A DNA stretch of 64,000 bases, taken from Lycocorax pyrrhopterus obiensis. Lineage: Eukaryota > Chordata > Aves > Passeriformes > Paradisaeidae. A model generated the notes under the pieces. The model saw only the letters and a program-made list of their open reading frames with translations. It was not told the origin of the DNA and made no database searches. The position numbers and the translations under genes are program-made. Below are positions 48,701 to 59,906 of the stretch, piece by piece. The stretch covers positions 23,780,757 to 23,844,756 of the forward strand of contig JACSVZ010000002.1 in assembly GCA_014706295.1 (NCBI GenBank), in the 5' to 3' direction. Position 1 is the first letter of the stretch; every line of letters begins with the position of its first letter.

Positions 48701-51700
48701 AGTGCCTGTTAAAGAAAATGCTTTTTACCTACCTCTTAACGATGCTGTAGTGGGTTGGTGCTGGCCAGGTGCCAGGCACCCACCAAAGCCGCTCACTCAC
48801 CACCCTCCACAAACTGGACAGAGGAGAGAAAATTTAATGAAGGGTTCATGGGTTGAGATCAGGACCAGGAGAGAGATCGCTCATCAAATACCGTTGAGGG
48901 CAAAACAGGCTCTAATTAGAGATACAAAGTGAATTTATTGCTAACAAAATCAGAGCAGGATAATGAGAAGTAAAATAAGCCCTTATAAACACCTTTCCCC
49001 CAGCCCTGCCTTCTTCCAGCTCTACCTCCTACCCCAGCAGCACAAGGAAACAGGGAATGGGGGTTATGGTCAGTTCATCACCCATGGCTTCTCCCACTGC
49101 TCAGAGAGAGGAGTCCTTCCCCTGCTGCACTGTGGGGTCCCTCCCACAGGAGACAGTTCTCTGTGAACTTCTCCAATGTGAGTTCATCTCACGAGCAACA
49201 GTTCCCTGTGACCTGCTGCAACGTGAGTCCATCCCACGGGCAACAGTCCTCCCCAAACTGCTGCAGCATGGGTCACTCTTCCACGGGGTGCAGTCCTCCA
49301 AGGACAGGCTGCTCCAGCATGGGAGCAGGGCTCCTCTCTCCATGGGTCTCCCACAGGGTCACAGCCTCCTCTCAAGCATCTATCTGCTCCAGCGTGGGGC
49401 TCCTCCACGGGCTGTGGGTGGGTCCCTGCATCCCCATGGCCCTCCATGGGCTGCAGGGGCACAGCTGCTTCGCCATGATCCTCAGCATGGGCTGCAGGAG
49501 GACCTTGCCTCTGGTGCCTGCAGCACCTCCTCCCCCTCCTTCTTCACTGACCTTGGTGCCTGCAGGGCTATTTCTCTCATAGTCTTGCTCTGCTCTTCTC
49601 TGGCTGCAGTTAAAACTGTGCAACCAGTTTTTGTTTATCTTCCTTCTTAAACCTGTTCTCACAGAGGTGTTACCACCATTTCTAATTGGCCCAGCCCTGG
49701 TCAGCAGCACATCCATCTCTGGAGCCACCAGGGATTGGCTCTGCCAGATGCTGAGGAAGCTTCTAGCAGATTCTCACAGAAGCCACCCCTGTAACCCCCA
49801 TGCTACAAAAAAACAGGCCATCCAAACCCAATACAGATGCATTTTAAGTATGTTTACAGGGAAACATCTCTCAGTATTTAGAGAACTATATCCTTTTCCA
49901 AGTAATTTTTTGGCTTTGATTAAGACTAAAATAATGAAATGCTTAAGCTTTAATAATGAATTATTTCCTTCACTTCTTGTTTTCTTTCAAACTGTTACCA
50001 GAAATTTGAAGCACTGGCAGGAAATTTGGGATCACATTTTCACCCTTGTTCCAGCCTCCTCAGGCATGCCAAAGGGACAGTTTTGGAAGGAAGATGACTA
50101 TATCAGAACCTTAAAAAAATTTTCTCCAGCCCACATATTTGCACTGGGGGATGTTAAGAATGGACTGTGTTTACAAAGGCTCCTGTACTGTGGAGTTCCC
50201 AGGCAACACTGAAGGCTGGGCAAGCTGAGGAATAAGCAAATTGCTGAGCACAAGCTTCTCCTTTCTTGTGCTTACATACTTGGGTATCATTATTCATTGT
50301 GTAAGGATATTTAAAGGGAGTAAAGCCACTGATTTTTAACACCTAAACATCTGGGTTTTTTCAATGCTACAAACCAGCAAAGGCACTAGACTGGAAAACT
50401 GGTCTGAAAGTTGAATTTGTTAAATTTCAAACTTAAAAAAAATCACAGAAGGTAGCTGGGAATCAAATATCACTGATACTGTTTCTGCATTTATATTAAA
50501 AGTTTTGTTCTTGGGTGTTAGAACTAATAATGACATGAAATACTGAAGGTGCTTTTCTTCTTGTTTTAAAGATTGCTTTGTGTTGAAGAAAGTAGAGGGC
50601 CCTAAGAAGAGAGCCTCAAAGAACTCTGAGCATGACTGTCCATGGAGTACATCAGAATCACATGTAGCCAGCAACTGGGATCCATCCTGCTTTACAAGTT
50701 ATCCTGGGGTATCCCACAACATGGCGTATCCATCTGGGAATCAGAATCAGAGCCTGTTAACATCCCCGCACTACGATAACAATTGTGCTGAAATTTCTGG
50801 GTACTTTGGTCAAAACACATCTTTAACTTCAAGTGTACATCCAGGAGGACATACTCCACCAGCTTCCTTAATGCAGCAAAGAATGGTTCCAGCTTACAAT
50901 GGAATTGACAGGTTTATGCCTCGTACAACTCACCTGCAAGAACGTAAGAGGAAGAGAGAAGAAGGCAACAAGTTTTCCCTCATTGGAACAAGTGAGGACA
51001 ATACTGAAGTTGTTATTGGTCCACAACTACCAGAAATACCTAAAGTGGATATGGATGATGAGTCTTTGAATACTTCAGCTACATTAATTCGAAATAAACT
51101 GAAAGAGGTATGGGTTCTTGAAGTTCTGATAGTTCAAACAGAGGTGCTTGTTATCCATAAAATAGTGACTCTCAGCTTTATTCAGCATTTACTCATTATT
51201 ATCAGTTTGTCTGCCACTTAAAGCTCTTACTATTTGACTCTTTCACAATCTCAAATGTTGCAGGCAATTCTACTCCAGCCCTCTTACACTACACTTGAGA
51301 AAATAATGTCAGAGCATGATCTTAAATGATTTTTAGTAAACCACTTCTTTTGCCCACATGTGGAGGCATGATAACTTTGCAGGTAGTCCTGCTGACTCCG
51401 GTATGCTACTTGTATCTGGTTTCTGAAAGGAAAATAATGGAAGTCAGAGTTCAATGTAATTTTGCTCCAACATCTTATGCCATTAAAAGCTGTACAGAAT
51501 CACTAATTCCATGCTGAGAAGCACATGTTAAGCTATATAGCCTTTTATGGAGGATATGAAATCAATCAGCAGGTCAAACATTCCTGATAGAACATTTCAT
51601 TTAGATTAAGATATGAAAAAGCTCCCTTGACTAACTAGATTGATTTGAAAGTGCTTATCTTATAAATAAGCACCCCTTATATTAAATACATTTCTAAAAT

Positions 51701-52177
51701 ACATGTCAAAATGCACATTTCTGCTTTCCTTATGTTTCCTGAAGTACCTGAGTTTAAAAAACACATTAAACCTTGCTTGAAAACACCTCTGGTAGGAAGA
51801 AGGGAGATGACATATGTAATGCTCTATCACTGAGCATATCTGAAATCAGTTTATGTAGTTAAATACAAAAATGGTAGTGCTAAGTCTTCTAAGTTTCACC
51901 TCTCTTGTGTTTAATCCTGCCTTTGGTGTTACTTGTTTCTGCTAGTCAGCAGGAAAATTCAGTACAAGTGTGATGATAGTAATAAATCCCTCCCAATACT
52001 CAAATCTTGGAGATGTGGCCTTACTCTAAAATGAGCATAAAAAAAAAGTAGTGGTTACAGGTTACTAAATTTTTTTCCCCTTCAATTTAGGTAGCAGATT
52101 CTGTTTCAACAACATCTGTGGAAAAGCCAGAGAGCAGCTCAGCCAAACCACCTGTAAAGCAGAGAAGAAGAATATAG
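45715..52177 (+). CDS. RBM48: RBM48, RNA-binding motif protein 48 (5 exons, 357 aa)
   Basis: Exons: 45715-45828, 48192-48382, 48492-48637, 50572-51107 and 52091-52177. All are GT-AG and in frame. The protein begins MAAGSSGGLG with a conserved ESRAKYREG segment. One RRM (about residues 38-125) has an RNP2-like YLLIQGV and an RNP1-like TEVYLIKF. The linker after it is long and divergent. The C-terminal half keeps DRFMPRTTHLQERKRKRE and IGPQLPEIPKVDMDDESLN, and the protein ends KQRRRI, as in human (367 aa). RBM48 works with ARMC7 in the minor (U12-type) spliceosome. Intron 1 carries a CR1 and intron 3 a complete solo LTR in opposite orientation. Confidence 0.96.
46078..46373 (-). mobile_element. 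CR1 LINE 3'-end fragment in RBM48 intron 1
   Basis: The plus strand begins ATCATAGAATCGC, then GGTTGGAAAAGACCTTAAAG, the reverse complement of a CR1 3' end. It continues into ORF2-derived sequence (CTTCTCTGGACATGCTCC and similar). Part of the middle seems deleted relative to the other copies. No intact frame remains. Confidence 0.85.
48741..48745. repeat. Left target-site duplication of the solo LTR (GATGC)
   Basis: GATGC directly precedes the LTR and is repeated exactly at 49836-49840. A 5-bp duplication suits ERVL-like (class III) and some class I avian retroviruses. Confidence 0.85.
48746..49835 (-). mobile_element. Solo endogenous retrovirus LTR, about 1090 bp, in RBM48 intron 3
   Basis: The element begins TGTAGTGGG and ends CCAATACA, so it has TG...CA ends, flanked by an exact 5-bp duplication. 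It resembles a repeat I recall as common in bird genomes. No internal retroviral genes are present, so it is a solo LTR left by recombination. The minus strand has a TATA-like box near 48982-48989 and an AATAAA at 48934-48939, about 190 bp before the TGTAGTGGG end. This suggests sense on the minus strand, opposite to RBM48. Family assignment (ERVL-like) is inferred from the 5-bp duplication. Confidence 0.85.
49127..49330. repeat. Imperfect tandem units inside the LTR
   Basis: About four units of roughly 46-50 bp share the pattern CCCACGG-gcagtcctc-...-ctgctccagcatggg. They produce open frames on both strands that are not genes. They are part of the LTR and may have been enhancer repeats. Confidence 0.7.
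49836..49840. repeat. Right target-site duplication of the solo LTR (GATGC)
   Basis: It is an exact copy of the 5 bp at 48741-48745, directly after the terminal ...CCAATACA of the LTR. Confidence 0.85.
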
Positions 52178-52252
52178 ATACTGCTGGCAGCATCTTCCAA
52201 CAGTCCTTTTGTAAAGAATATAGTTTAAAATACTTATTTTTTTATGTAAAAA

Positions 52253-52258
52253 AATAAA
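52253..52258 (+). terminator. RBM48: RBM48 polyadenylation signal
   Basis: Canonical AATAAA 76 nt after the RBM48 stop, in an AT-rich context followed by a T-rich segment. The resulting 3'UTR is very short. Confidence 0.75.
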
Positions 52259-52441
52259 ACTTTCTTTATACTGTATTTCCCAGTGATTCCCTGTTAAAAA
52301 TTGTATCAATTTGTTACTTGGAATGAAGAAACCAATATACTGTACTACTGTTGCAGTGTTGTCCTGTGTACCTCATATTGTAACATATTTCCTAACTCGC
52401 AGAAGAACTCTATTTAGCTAGAGTTACGGAAGTAAATTCTA

Positions 52442-52447
52442 TTTATT
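52442..52447 (-). terminator. Polyadenylation signal of the calaxin-like gene
   Basis: TTTATT on the plus strand reads AATAAA on the minus strand, about 145 nt after the stop of the convergent EF-hand gene and about 190 bp from the RBM48 signal. Confidence 0.65.
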
Positions 52448-52589
52448 CAGTAGCTTTTACAGCAAAGGAATACTGAAACACAGGAGTAATTTGAAACTAT
52501 TACTGTTTTTACTGTATCACGAAGAATGGTGAAGACAAAGACCCCTTTTAATGGTATTCAACAATGGAGTTACAACTTGGAGTTATTAT

Positions 52590-55500
52590 TTAGGAGTTTC
52601 CCCGGAAAATTTTCTGTTCAAATGACATACTGCTCTGTTAAAAAAAAAAAAAGGAAAAAAGTTAATTTTCAATTAACTAAAGGATTTCTATTTAGTCAGA
52701 AAAGGTACTGAACTGAAAGATACTGAACTGAAAAGTGTATGCAATGAAGACAATCTCTTGCTTTTTAGCTTAGAAAAGGTAAATCCATAGCATTAATGGT
52801 GTCATCACTGGCAGATCAGTCAGAACATTCAAAGTTACAGTTGAAGGGGAAATTAAAATTTTAACTGCTCAGTAGTAGGAATGTGTGACCAAGGAATGAT
52901 CTGGCATGGAGGGCAAGAAGGCCCAGCTGCAGAATGAGATAAAGTGGATGGAAACAGGAATGCTAGAGACTGGGATGACAATGGAAAGGGCTGAAATTTC
53001 TCTTGGTGATGAGATTAATATCTGCAGCATTGTGTTGCAACAACCCTGGAGTGGGAGTGCTCAGAGGCCACCTTTGGGCAGCAGAACTGGCACTGAGAGG
53101 ATGAACGCAACACTGGCCTAAGATGCCCCATGCTGACATTCACAGGATTGGTGCAAGTGTCTGTAAGGAACTGGCTTGTGCAGTTTTTTTTTTAACTCCA
53201 GGTTAACGTACCTTTATGTCTGGCAAACATGGTCCAAAAGCTTCTAAGAGAAGGTTTTCATCTTTGACTGCTTTTTCAAAGTCCGTAAAAGAAAGCTTGC
53301 CATCGTGATCATCGTCCTACAAAAGGAAGGGAACACTTCACCAAAGGATTATTACCTGTAGTTTTGTTTAACAGGTCTTTAAAGAACATGGATTCTATTT
53401 TTAGTTTGATTTGCAAATTGGAGGTCATCAGTTTCTGCTCAGAAAAGATTTCTGTGACTTGCCTCTACCCAAGGCAAAAAGGGTGGGGTTGAAAAATTGA
53501 AAAGATAGGCTTAAATAAAAGTTAGGATGCAAGACCTGGTTTTAAGTGAAAATTTTTGACCACCACCAAAGAAAAAGAGAGTATATATCTTGATTTGATT
53601 AAGATATTGACAGACAGTCCCTGGCTGATCTGATATTCTAGATTAAGCACTGTAAGACAAGCTTCACAATAACCTTGAGTTTACTGTTCTTATAGAATAC
53701 ATAAATTGGATAAAGACATTTCATGATCAATTGATAAAACACAAATATATTTAAAAATTAAGCTACTGCAGTTGCCTGTACTGATGGAATAAATGCAGCT
53801 TACACTTCTGAATTTTCCACTTCTGACTGGGTTTTTGCTTTGACTGGGCATGCGCATATACAAATGCTAGTTTATACATAAAGTTTATAGCACATTCACA
53901 TACTAAATTAATAGTTTCATATGAGAATACTGGACTGGGACTCATTGGATTTGGATTATATTTCTGGTTTTTCTCAGGAGACTTGCAGAATCCCACTGTA
54001 AAACAGACACCATATTTTGTTACCTCACAGAAAGGTTTTAAGTATTGGTTAATGAATGTTTGAAAAACACTCAAGTATCACAATAAGTACTTGCCATTTT
54101 CTTCAGTGCTATCTCTACCAAGTCCTTAATTCCCTCATCAGGCTCTTCATCTGCTGATTGTATGAGAAGGCTGTTTTTCAGCATTTGAAACATTTCCTCT
54201 CTTGAAATGTATCCATCACCATTCAGGTCATAAACTTGAAAACAGTCTTTTGAAATACAAATAAATTTCATATTGATTACAAACTATAATCACATACCAT
54301 TAAAGCTGTTACCTACAGATAGAAATGTGAATTGTACGTTGTACAGCATTATCATTTGAGCCAAATTCATCATACATGTGCTGAAACACTCCTGGCAAAC
54401 GTGTGTGACAGACAACACGGTGCATCACGACCCACCAGTATCTTCTATAGTGCTTACAGCAGGAATGCATATTTTACTGTTTGTAGTTGTACTGACATAC
54501 TGAATTACATCCTGGGCACACATCCTAATGCTGTGACATCCCTGACCACCTTCCAGATGAATTTATATAGTGTATTAGGGATGGCTAATGCTGCAACCTG
54601 GGAACTATGGAAAAAACATGCTGTCATTCTCCTTTTTCTATTGTGATTTTTTTTACCCCACATGCCCTATTCTTTCCCCTGCTGCTTAAAATTCTAGACT
54701 TCTTGCTATTTTTTCTCCTCCATCTTTCTCTATTATTATTGTGGAGGTTCTCATTACCATCTTACAGTTTTTCCATCTATGCTTTCAAGCTGAAGAACTG
54801 CTGGAGTTAATGGAACTGCTGCTGTGTTCCCACTGGGCCAGTAAATGAATGTTGGCACTGGTCTTGATTGGCTTGAGACTGCTAATTAGCCAAAACCACG
54901 CAAGAGATACATCTGTTTCTTTCTAATTTTGTGTGTGAATACAAAAACATGTACTTTGTCAAAACTGTACGCGGTAGAATAAACTTCAGTTCAAATACAA
55001 GATTTTGTAAGCAACAAAGTAAGGTGGTGGCTGTGGTAACAGCAGTTTACACAGAAAATAACTGTCTCAGAGAAGCCATTTCAGAACTCAGTTGCATTAA
55101 ACTGTACAGAAGAAAACTTTTCAATTACCAAGTACTTTATAAGAGTAACTACTAAATTAAAACAAAAGCAATGTGTTACTTGTCGTGAATTCAATCATTA
55201 TGACTAAATATCAGCATACAGATCAATCTTACATTTTATCTTCTCATCCAGTGTCCCCCGAAGTAACACCCCTAAGCCTTCCACCCATTCCACCACAGTG
55301 ATGCAGCCATCGTTGTCTCTATCAAAAATGCTGAACACTAGGAAGTGTATTAGATAAATTTATTTAATAGGGAAACACAAAAAAAGAATGTTTTCTTAAA
55401 TCAAATAAAATTATAAATTATCTTTTTTCTTAAGATGTTTGTCTGCTTTCACCAAGGTATGATTACCCTTCTTGACTCTTAAGATGTAACAATAAAAGGG

Positions 55501-57267
55501 ATTCTGCCTCTCAGTTTACTGATCTTCCACTCCAGAATCCTGCCTGCTAAGACATTTTGTTTGATCTATTGCCTTCCTGACTTAAACAACTACAGGAAGT
55601 ATGCTTCCATGCAGATGTAAACCAAATAAACCAATATCCCTTAAAACAAGGGATAATTCTGCATACAGATTAATTAATTTAAATTTCTAGCTTTTGTCTC
55701 AGAAAATCTTGGAGAAAGTAATCCTAGAAACAATATATATTAAATATACAAAGAAAAATAACCTCCTGTCTGTCATATAACAAAATATTTTTCTTTTCCC
55801 TTCCCTAAGTAACTTTCAATCTCACAGCTTCACTATTCATACAGCCTGTAATATAGTATTTCAAATCCAAGACGGAACTCAAACCATCCAGTAGCACCTA
55901 TAATAATTTGTATTTTAGAATATTAATTAGTAAGTTGGCTGAAGGAACACTCTCATGCAGAGCCAAGCATTTTTGACTTAGAAGACAATAGGTTTGCTTT
56001 TGCAAACTGAAATCAACCCCTTTGCATGTAAGCATTAAAACAATTTTTAAGAATGTGTAAGGTAATGTAAGGTATCTTCCAAGACACACTTGACTTGCTG
56101 CATAAAACTGCAACAAGTTTTTATTTTATGGCATGTATGTAGCTCTCCTGCTAGAGAGATGGAGAAAGTTGAACCAAGGCTCTTGGCAGCCCAAGACTTA
56201 AAGAATGGTAGACTCATGCCTGCTCTGCATACTCCTCTGGACACCTCTACATCAGAGATCATTCCTTCAACTTTCACAGTGACTGCAAACCTGTCCCTCG
56301 TTACCATTCTGTGAAATCACTGTATTTTCAAAGGGTTATTTGGCTCATTACTCTCACCTCCTTGTACTATCTGCCCAGGTCCTTCAATGCTCTTCACAGA
56401 GCCTCTATTCCCCAAGTCATCTGCTGTTACAGAATGCCTTACTGGGACTTCCAGGCCTGAGCTAGAGCCGTCCCCAGCAGCGACCGCAGCTCCCGGTGGA
56501 ACCACCGGAGAAAAGAGGAAAGAGCCACGACGCTGCCCTCTTCTGTCACGACACTACAGCGACTGCGATAGAAACAGCCACGGGGCAGCACAACTGCGTC
56601 CGGCTGGTCTGCCTCCAACGAGAGCGTGAGCTCTCCTGAACTACGGAAAAACTATTCCGCATAAAGAAAGAAAAGGTGTCATTTTCTCAACAGCTCCTGA
56701 GCGTAACTCCTCCTTTGCTGCCCTGGCCGGGATGAGACGGCGCTGTTTGGTATGGACATACTCATCGGCTCGGCAGTGTAATCCCAACCCCTTCCATGGT
56801 GTTCAGGGCTGTGTCCGCCTCACCTCGGTCCAACACCACGTCATCCGTCATGCCAAAGGCGCTGTGCAGGGTGTCACGGAACAAGATGCGATTAAAGCCG
56901 ACCCCAGCAAAGTCGCTTCTGGCCTTGGCCACCAGCGTCTCGAAGAGATTGACCAGACACTCCACTTCGCTTTTGTTAACTGCCCGGCCCAAACACAAGC
57001 AAACACAGGTTGTAAGTTACGCTGGTAAAACACGAGGCAAGCACAGGCATATATCAGGGCCGTGATAGCGATGCCCCCCCGCGCCACCCGCTGTTCCCAA
57101 GGGGGCGCCGGGAAAGTGCCTCCCGTCGGAGGCTAACAGGGCCACAGAGGATGAGCATGGGCACAACGGGGGGCGGCGGCGCGGCTCCTGCGGCCCGGGG
57201 GAGACTCACAGTGCTTGGAGGATCGGGTCAGCGAGTCCACCAGCAGCTTCACCCCCTTCCTGCTCAT
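52590..57267 (-). CDS. Calaxin (CLXN/EFCAB1)-like EF-hand protein (6 exons, 206 aa)
   Basis: Exons in coding order: 57210-57267, 56824-56979, 55233-55337, 54095-54246, 53212-53316 and 52590-52634. Phases close exactly. The product starts [20 protein letters not shown] and has three EF-hand loops: [12 protein letters not shown] (exon 3), [12 protein letters not shown] (exon 4) and [12 protein letters not shown] (exon 5). It shares with calaxin the FGMTDD motif, [20 protein letters not shown] and a final FEQKIF helix, and is close to calaxin's usual 211 residues, with a shorter tail. Calaxin is an axonemal calcium sensor for outer dynein arms. By eye it is clearly diverged from human EFCAB1, which lies elsewhere (8q11), so this is probably a paralogue absent from the human locus. 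Intron 4 needs a GC donor. An X-box-like motif lies just upstream. Confidence 0.9.
54093..54094 (-). other. GC splice donor of calaxin-like intron 4
   Basis: Exon 4 ends ...CTGAAGAAAATG and the intron starts GCAAGTACTT. The next exon (GACGATGATCAC) must be read in phase 0 to give the EF-hand DDDHDG after KKM, as in calaxin. The GT four bases downstream (GCAA|GTACTT) shifts phase and gives an immediate stop. Confidence 0.85.
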
Positions 57268-57293
57268 GGCGGCCGGGAGCCGGTCCCGCCGCC

Positions 57294-57307
57294 GCTGCCC
57301 TGGCAAC
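57294..57307 (-). promoter_or_regulatory. RFX X-box-like motif upstream of the calaxin-like gene
   Basis: GCTGCCCTGGCAAC on the plus strand matches the palindromic X-box GTTGCCATGGCAAC at 12 of 14 positions, with a perfect GGCAAC half-site. It lies 27 bp upstream of the ATG inside a CpG-rich stretch. RFX factors drive motile-cilia genes through such sites, which agrees with a calaxin-family product. Confidence 0.6.
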
Positions 57308-58132
57308 GCGGGGGCGCGGCCGCGGCCTCTAGGAGCCGCTGGGCCGCACGGGCAGCTCTTTCATAAACACACACACACACAGGCAAAACAAAGATCAAAT
57401 CTTAACGCGCATGTTAAAAAACTGCAGTTGTAAAAACTAAAATAACTGCATTTCAGTTTTCTAAAAATACTTCTGGGAAAAAAAGAGCTAAAAGTTAAAT
57501 ACAACATAAAATAGTGCTTGTTGATCTGCTGTCAGAAGGCAAAAATATATTAAATCACTCTTATTCCAACAGTGCTCGTTTTCTACTTTGTCCCTCTGCT
57601 GAAACTTGGAACGTGGGTGTCGGTGCCACCCAAAACCCGACCTTGGCGTGGGCACATCGGGAAAGCTGAGACCAGCCTCCACCTTTCCTTCAGGAAAAAG
57701 GGGATGCAAGAGGAGACTCAACGTATTTGTTAAGCTATTGCAAACTGAACCACTTCCCTTTCAGTACGAAAGCAGCTTTGTAGTGAACTGACAAAGCCCA
57801 TAAGCCCCTTAAGCAGCTACACCCCTTCCCAAGCATGACAGCAACACTTGAAGCCTACAGCTGAGCAGAACAGATAGTTACAGTCACACAATTAAAATGA
57901 TATACTGGCTTAAGTATTTGGAAGACTGGGTCTCATTTCCATTTTTATTTCTTTCTGTGGCAGGTGGTTGTGTAAAAGTCAAATAAGGTATCACACAGGA
58001 CAGAGCATTTATGCTATGGTTCATTACAAGTTCTTTCACCAAAACTGCAACACCACAACTTAAAAGGAAAACAACCCCAACAAAACTAAACACAAACCCT
58101 AAATCAAACCCCTCTGTTCACTGTATCTTGCC
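57308..58132. other. Intergenic DNA between the calaxin-like gene and FAM133B
   Basis: A CpG-rich edge ends near 57360, followed by a short CA run at about 57367-57380 and AT-rich DNA. No ORF with family or splice support is visible. Confidence 0.5.
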
Positions 58133-59906
58133 TTTATTTCAGCCTCACTGACAAGAGTGTCTAGAATTGGTAACATCAAGCCCAAGAGTATAAAATAGTC
58201 AATGAAAATATTACTATTGTTTAGATGCACATTGCTGCAACTCAATGATTGTATTTTCCCAAGAACTTGAAGACAATTTCTCTGTACAATGGCAATATGA
58301 AATCATCTTTCTCCCACAGATTTTAGTTATGGTTTGCAGACTAATAATCAATGTCTTAAAAGTCTTGAAATTCTTGGCAACATAACACTTGAAACATCTG
58401 TATGCAATAGAGGTAAGTTCTAAGTTAGCACCTGTGCAATGGAAAAAAGGGGTGGATCAAAAATATAATCTATATTTGACTACCTGGGATGGATGGGCAT
58501 TTGTTAAAGGCTAACAGAAGGCCCAGCAATCAGTATTTCAATGGAAGATACAGTGAGAATTTCATGTAAACTAAAATCAAATGGTTGCTCGTGTTTTCTT
58601 GTGTGCACATTTAATTTAAAAAAGCTTTTTTTCAGTTATCTAAAGCAACTAAACTAAAGTAAAACAGCTTTATGACTTAGGTCAACATTCTGTAGCCCTC
58701 AAGTACAAAAATATAAATACAAACTGTTTAAACAGTATCTTTAATGAGATTCTGGCAGTAGTTTTTTTATCTAACAAGACACGTCACATAACAGATCTGC
58801 CACTGAACTTGCTTAGAGTAAAACCAGCTTCAATATGAAGCTGTTAAAGTATCAAAAACCCTGCTTTTTACATGCTAAATAACTTCAGCAAGTGTGCACT
58901 TAAACACAGCAATGAACTTAACTGTAACTAAATACATACATGAAACTCTGCATGTGAAATGTAATTCAAAGAACTGGTTACAACAAATGATTACCTGCAT
59001 TTTGTTAATTTAAAAATGGTACAAATCATGCAAAACAATTCTAAAGATAATGCAAAGAAAGCTACCAGTGTTTGCAAGAAGTTTTCAATTAAACCAAAAT
59101 TACATTAAATGAAATATGCATATTTACTAGCAAAGGTCTATCGCCATTTCAAAGAAGCAGAGGTAAAATCTTCAGGTTTTGACTGTCAGTTATACTGCAA
59201 AATGTCATTGCTCTTGCTTAATGCAGAAGCACATGCTTGGAAGCTCAAAACTGCTCATTCAGAAAAGTCTGCTGACAATAGCTCTAGCTTCCCAGGAATG
59301 CAGAGATGCACGGATTAAAAATAGCAGAGATTTGCAAGAATCAAAGGCAAAGGCACCCTATTCAGGTAGCCAAAATGGTAGCATTCCCTTTCTCATATGC
59401 ATGGAGATGGTAATGGGGCAGACGATACACATTTCTACAAAGGCAGCCTTTTAAATGTTATCATTAATTTTCCATTAGCAGACACCAGCTTGTAGTAGTT
59501 TATGCATAATATTAACCTGCAGGATGAACTTGGGATTTAATTTGTCCTGATTTACAAATAAAGACTATTACTAATGCTTTAAAAGACTATTTTAACTATC
59601 TAAAAAGTTTAACTCTCTTATTTTCCAATATTTTACACCTCAGCTGGCCTACCATCTCATATTGTCTCAAACATCTAACACTGCTTACTGGAATTTTATA
59701 AAAGTTGTACCTCATGTATTAAGCAGCAGGCAATAACAATGGTCTTTCCCAGCACAGCTGAGCATCTGGCTGGCTACTGAAAGATTAGGAATATTTCTAA
59801 AACACAGGAAAACTCATGCAGTTTGGTAAAGTTTGCTGTCATTTCACAGTTTAAGTTTCCTTTAGTCATTGCACTTCTGTTGATAGTCTCAGGTTGCTTG
59901 AAAACA
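58133..59906 (-). other. FAM133B: FAM133B 3' untranslated region (inferred)
   Basis: This AT-rich non-coding stretch follows the FAM133B stop on the minus strand. TTTATT at 58133-58138 reads AATAAA on the minus strand and would give a 3'UTR of about 1.8 kb, reasonable for this family. Nearer sites cannot be excluded. Confidence 0.45.

Noticed and set aside
49057..49650. 197-codon plus-strand frame in RBM48 intron 3
   Set aside because: It lies wholly inside the solo LTR and is kept open by its tandem units. It has no protein family and no splice link.
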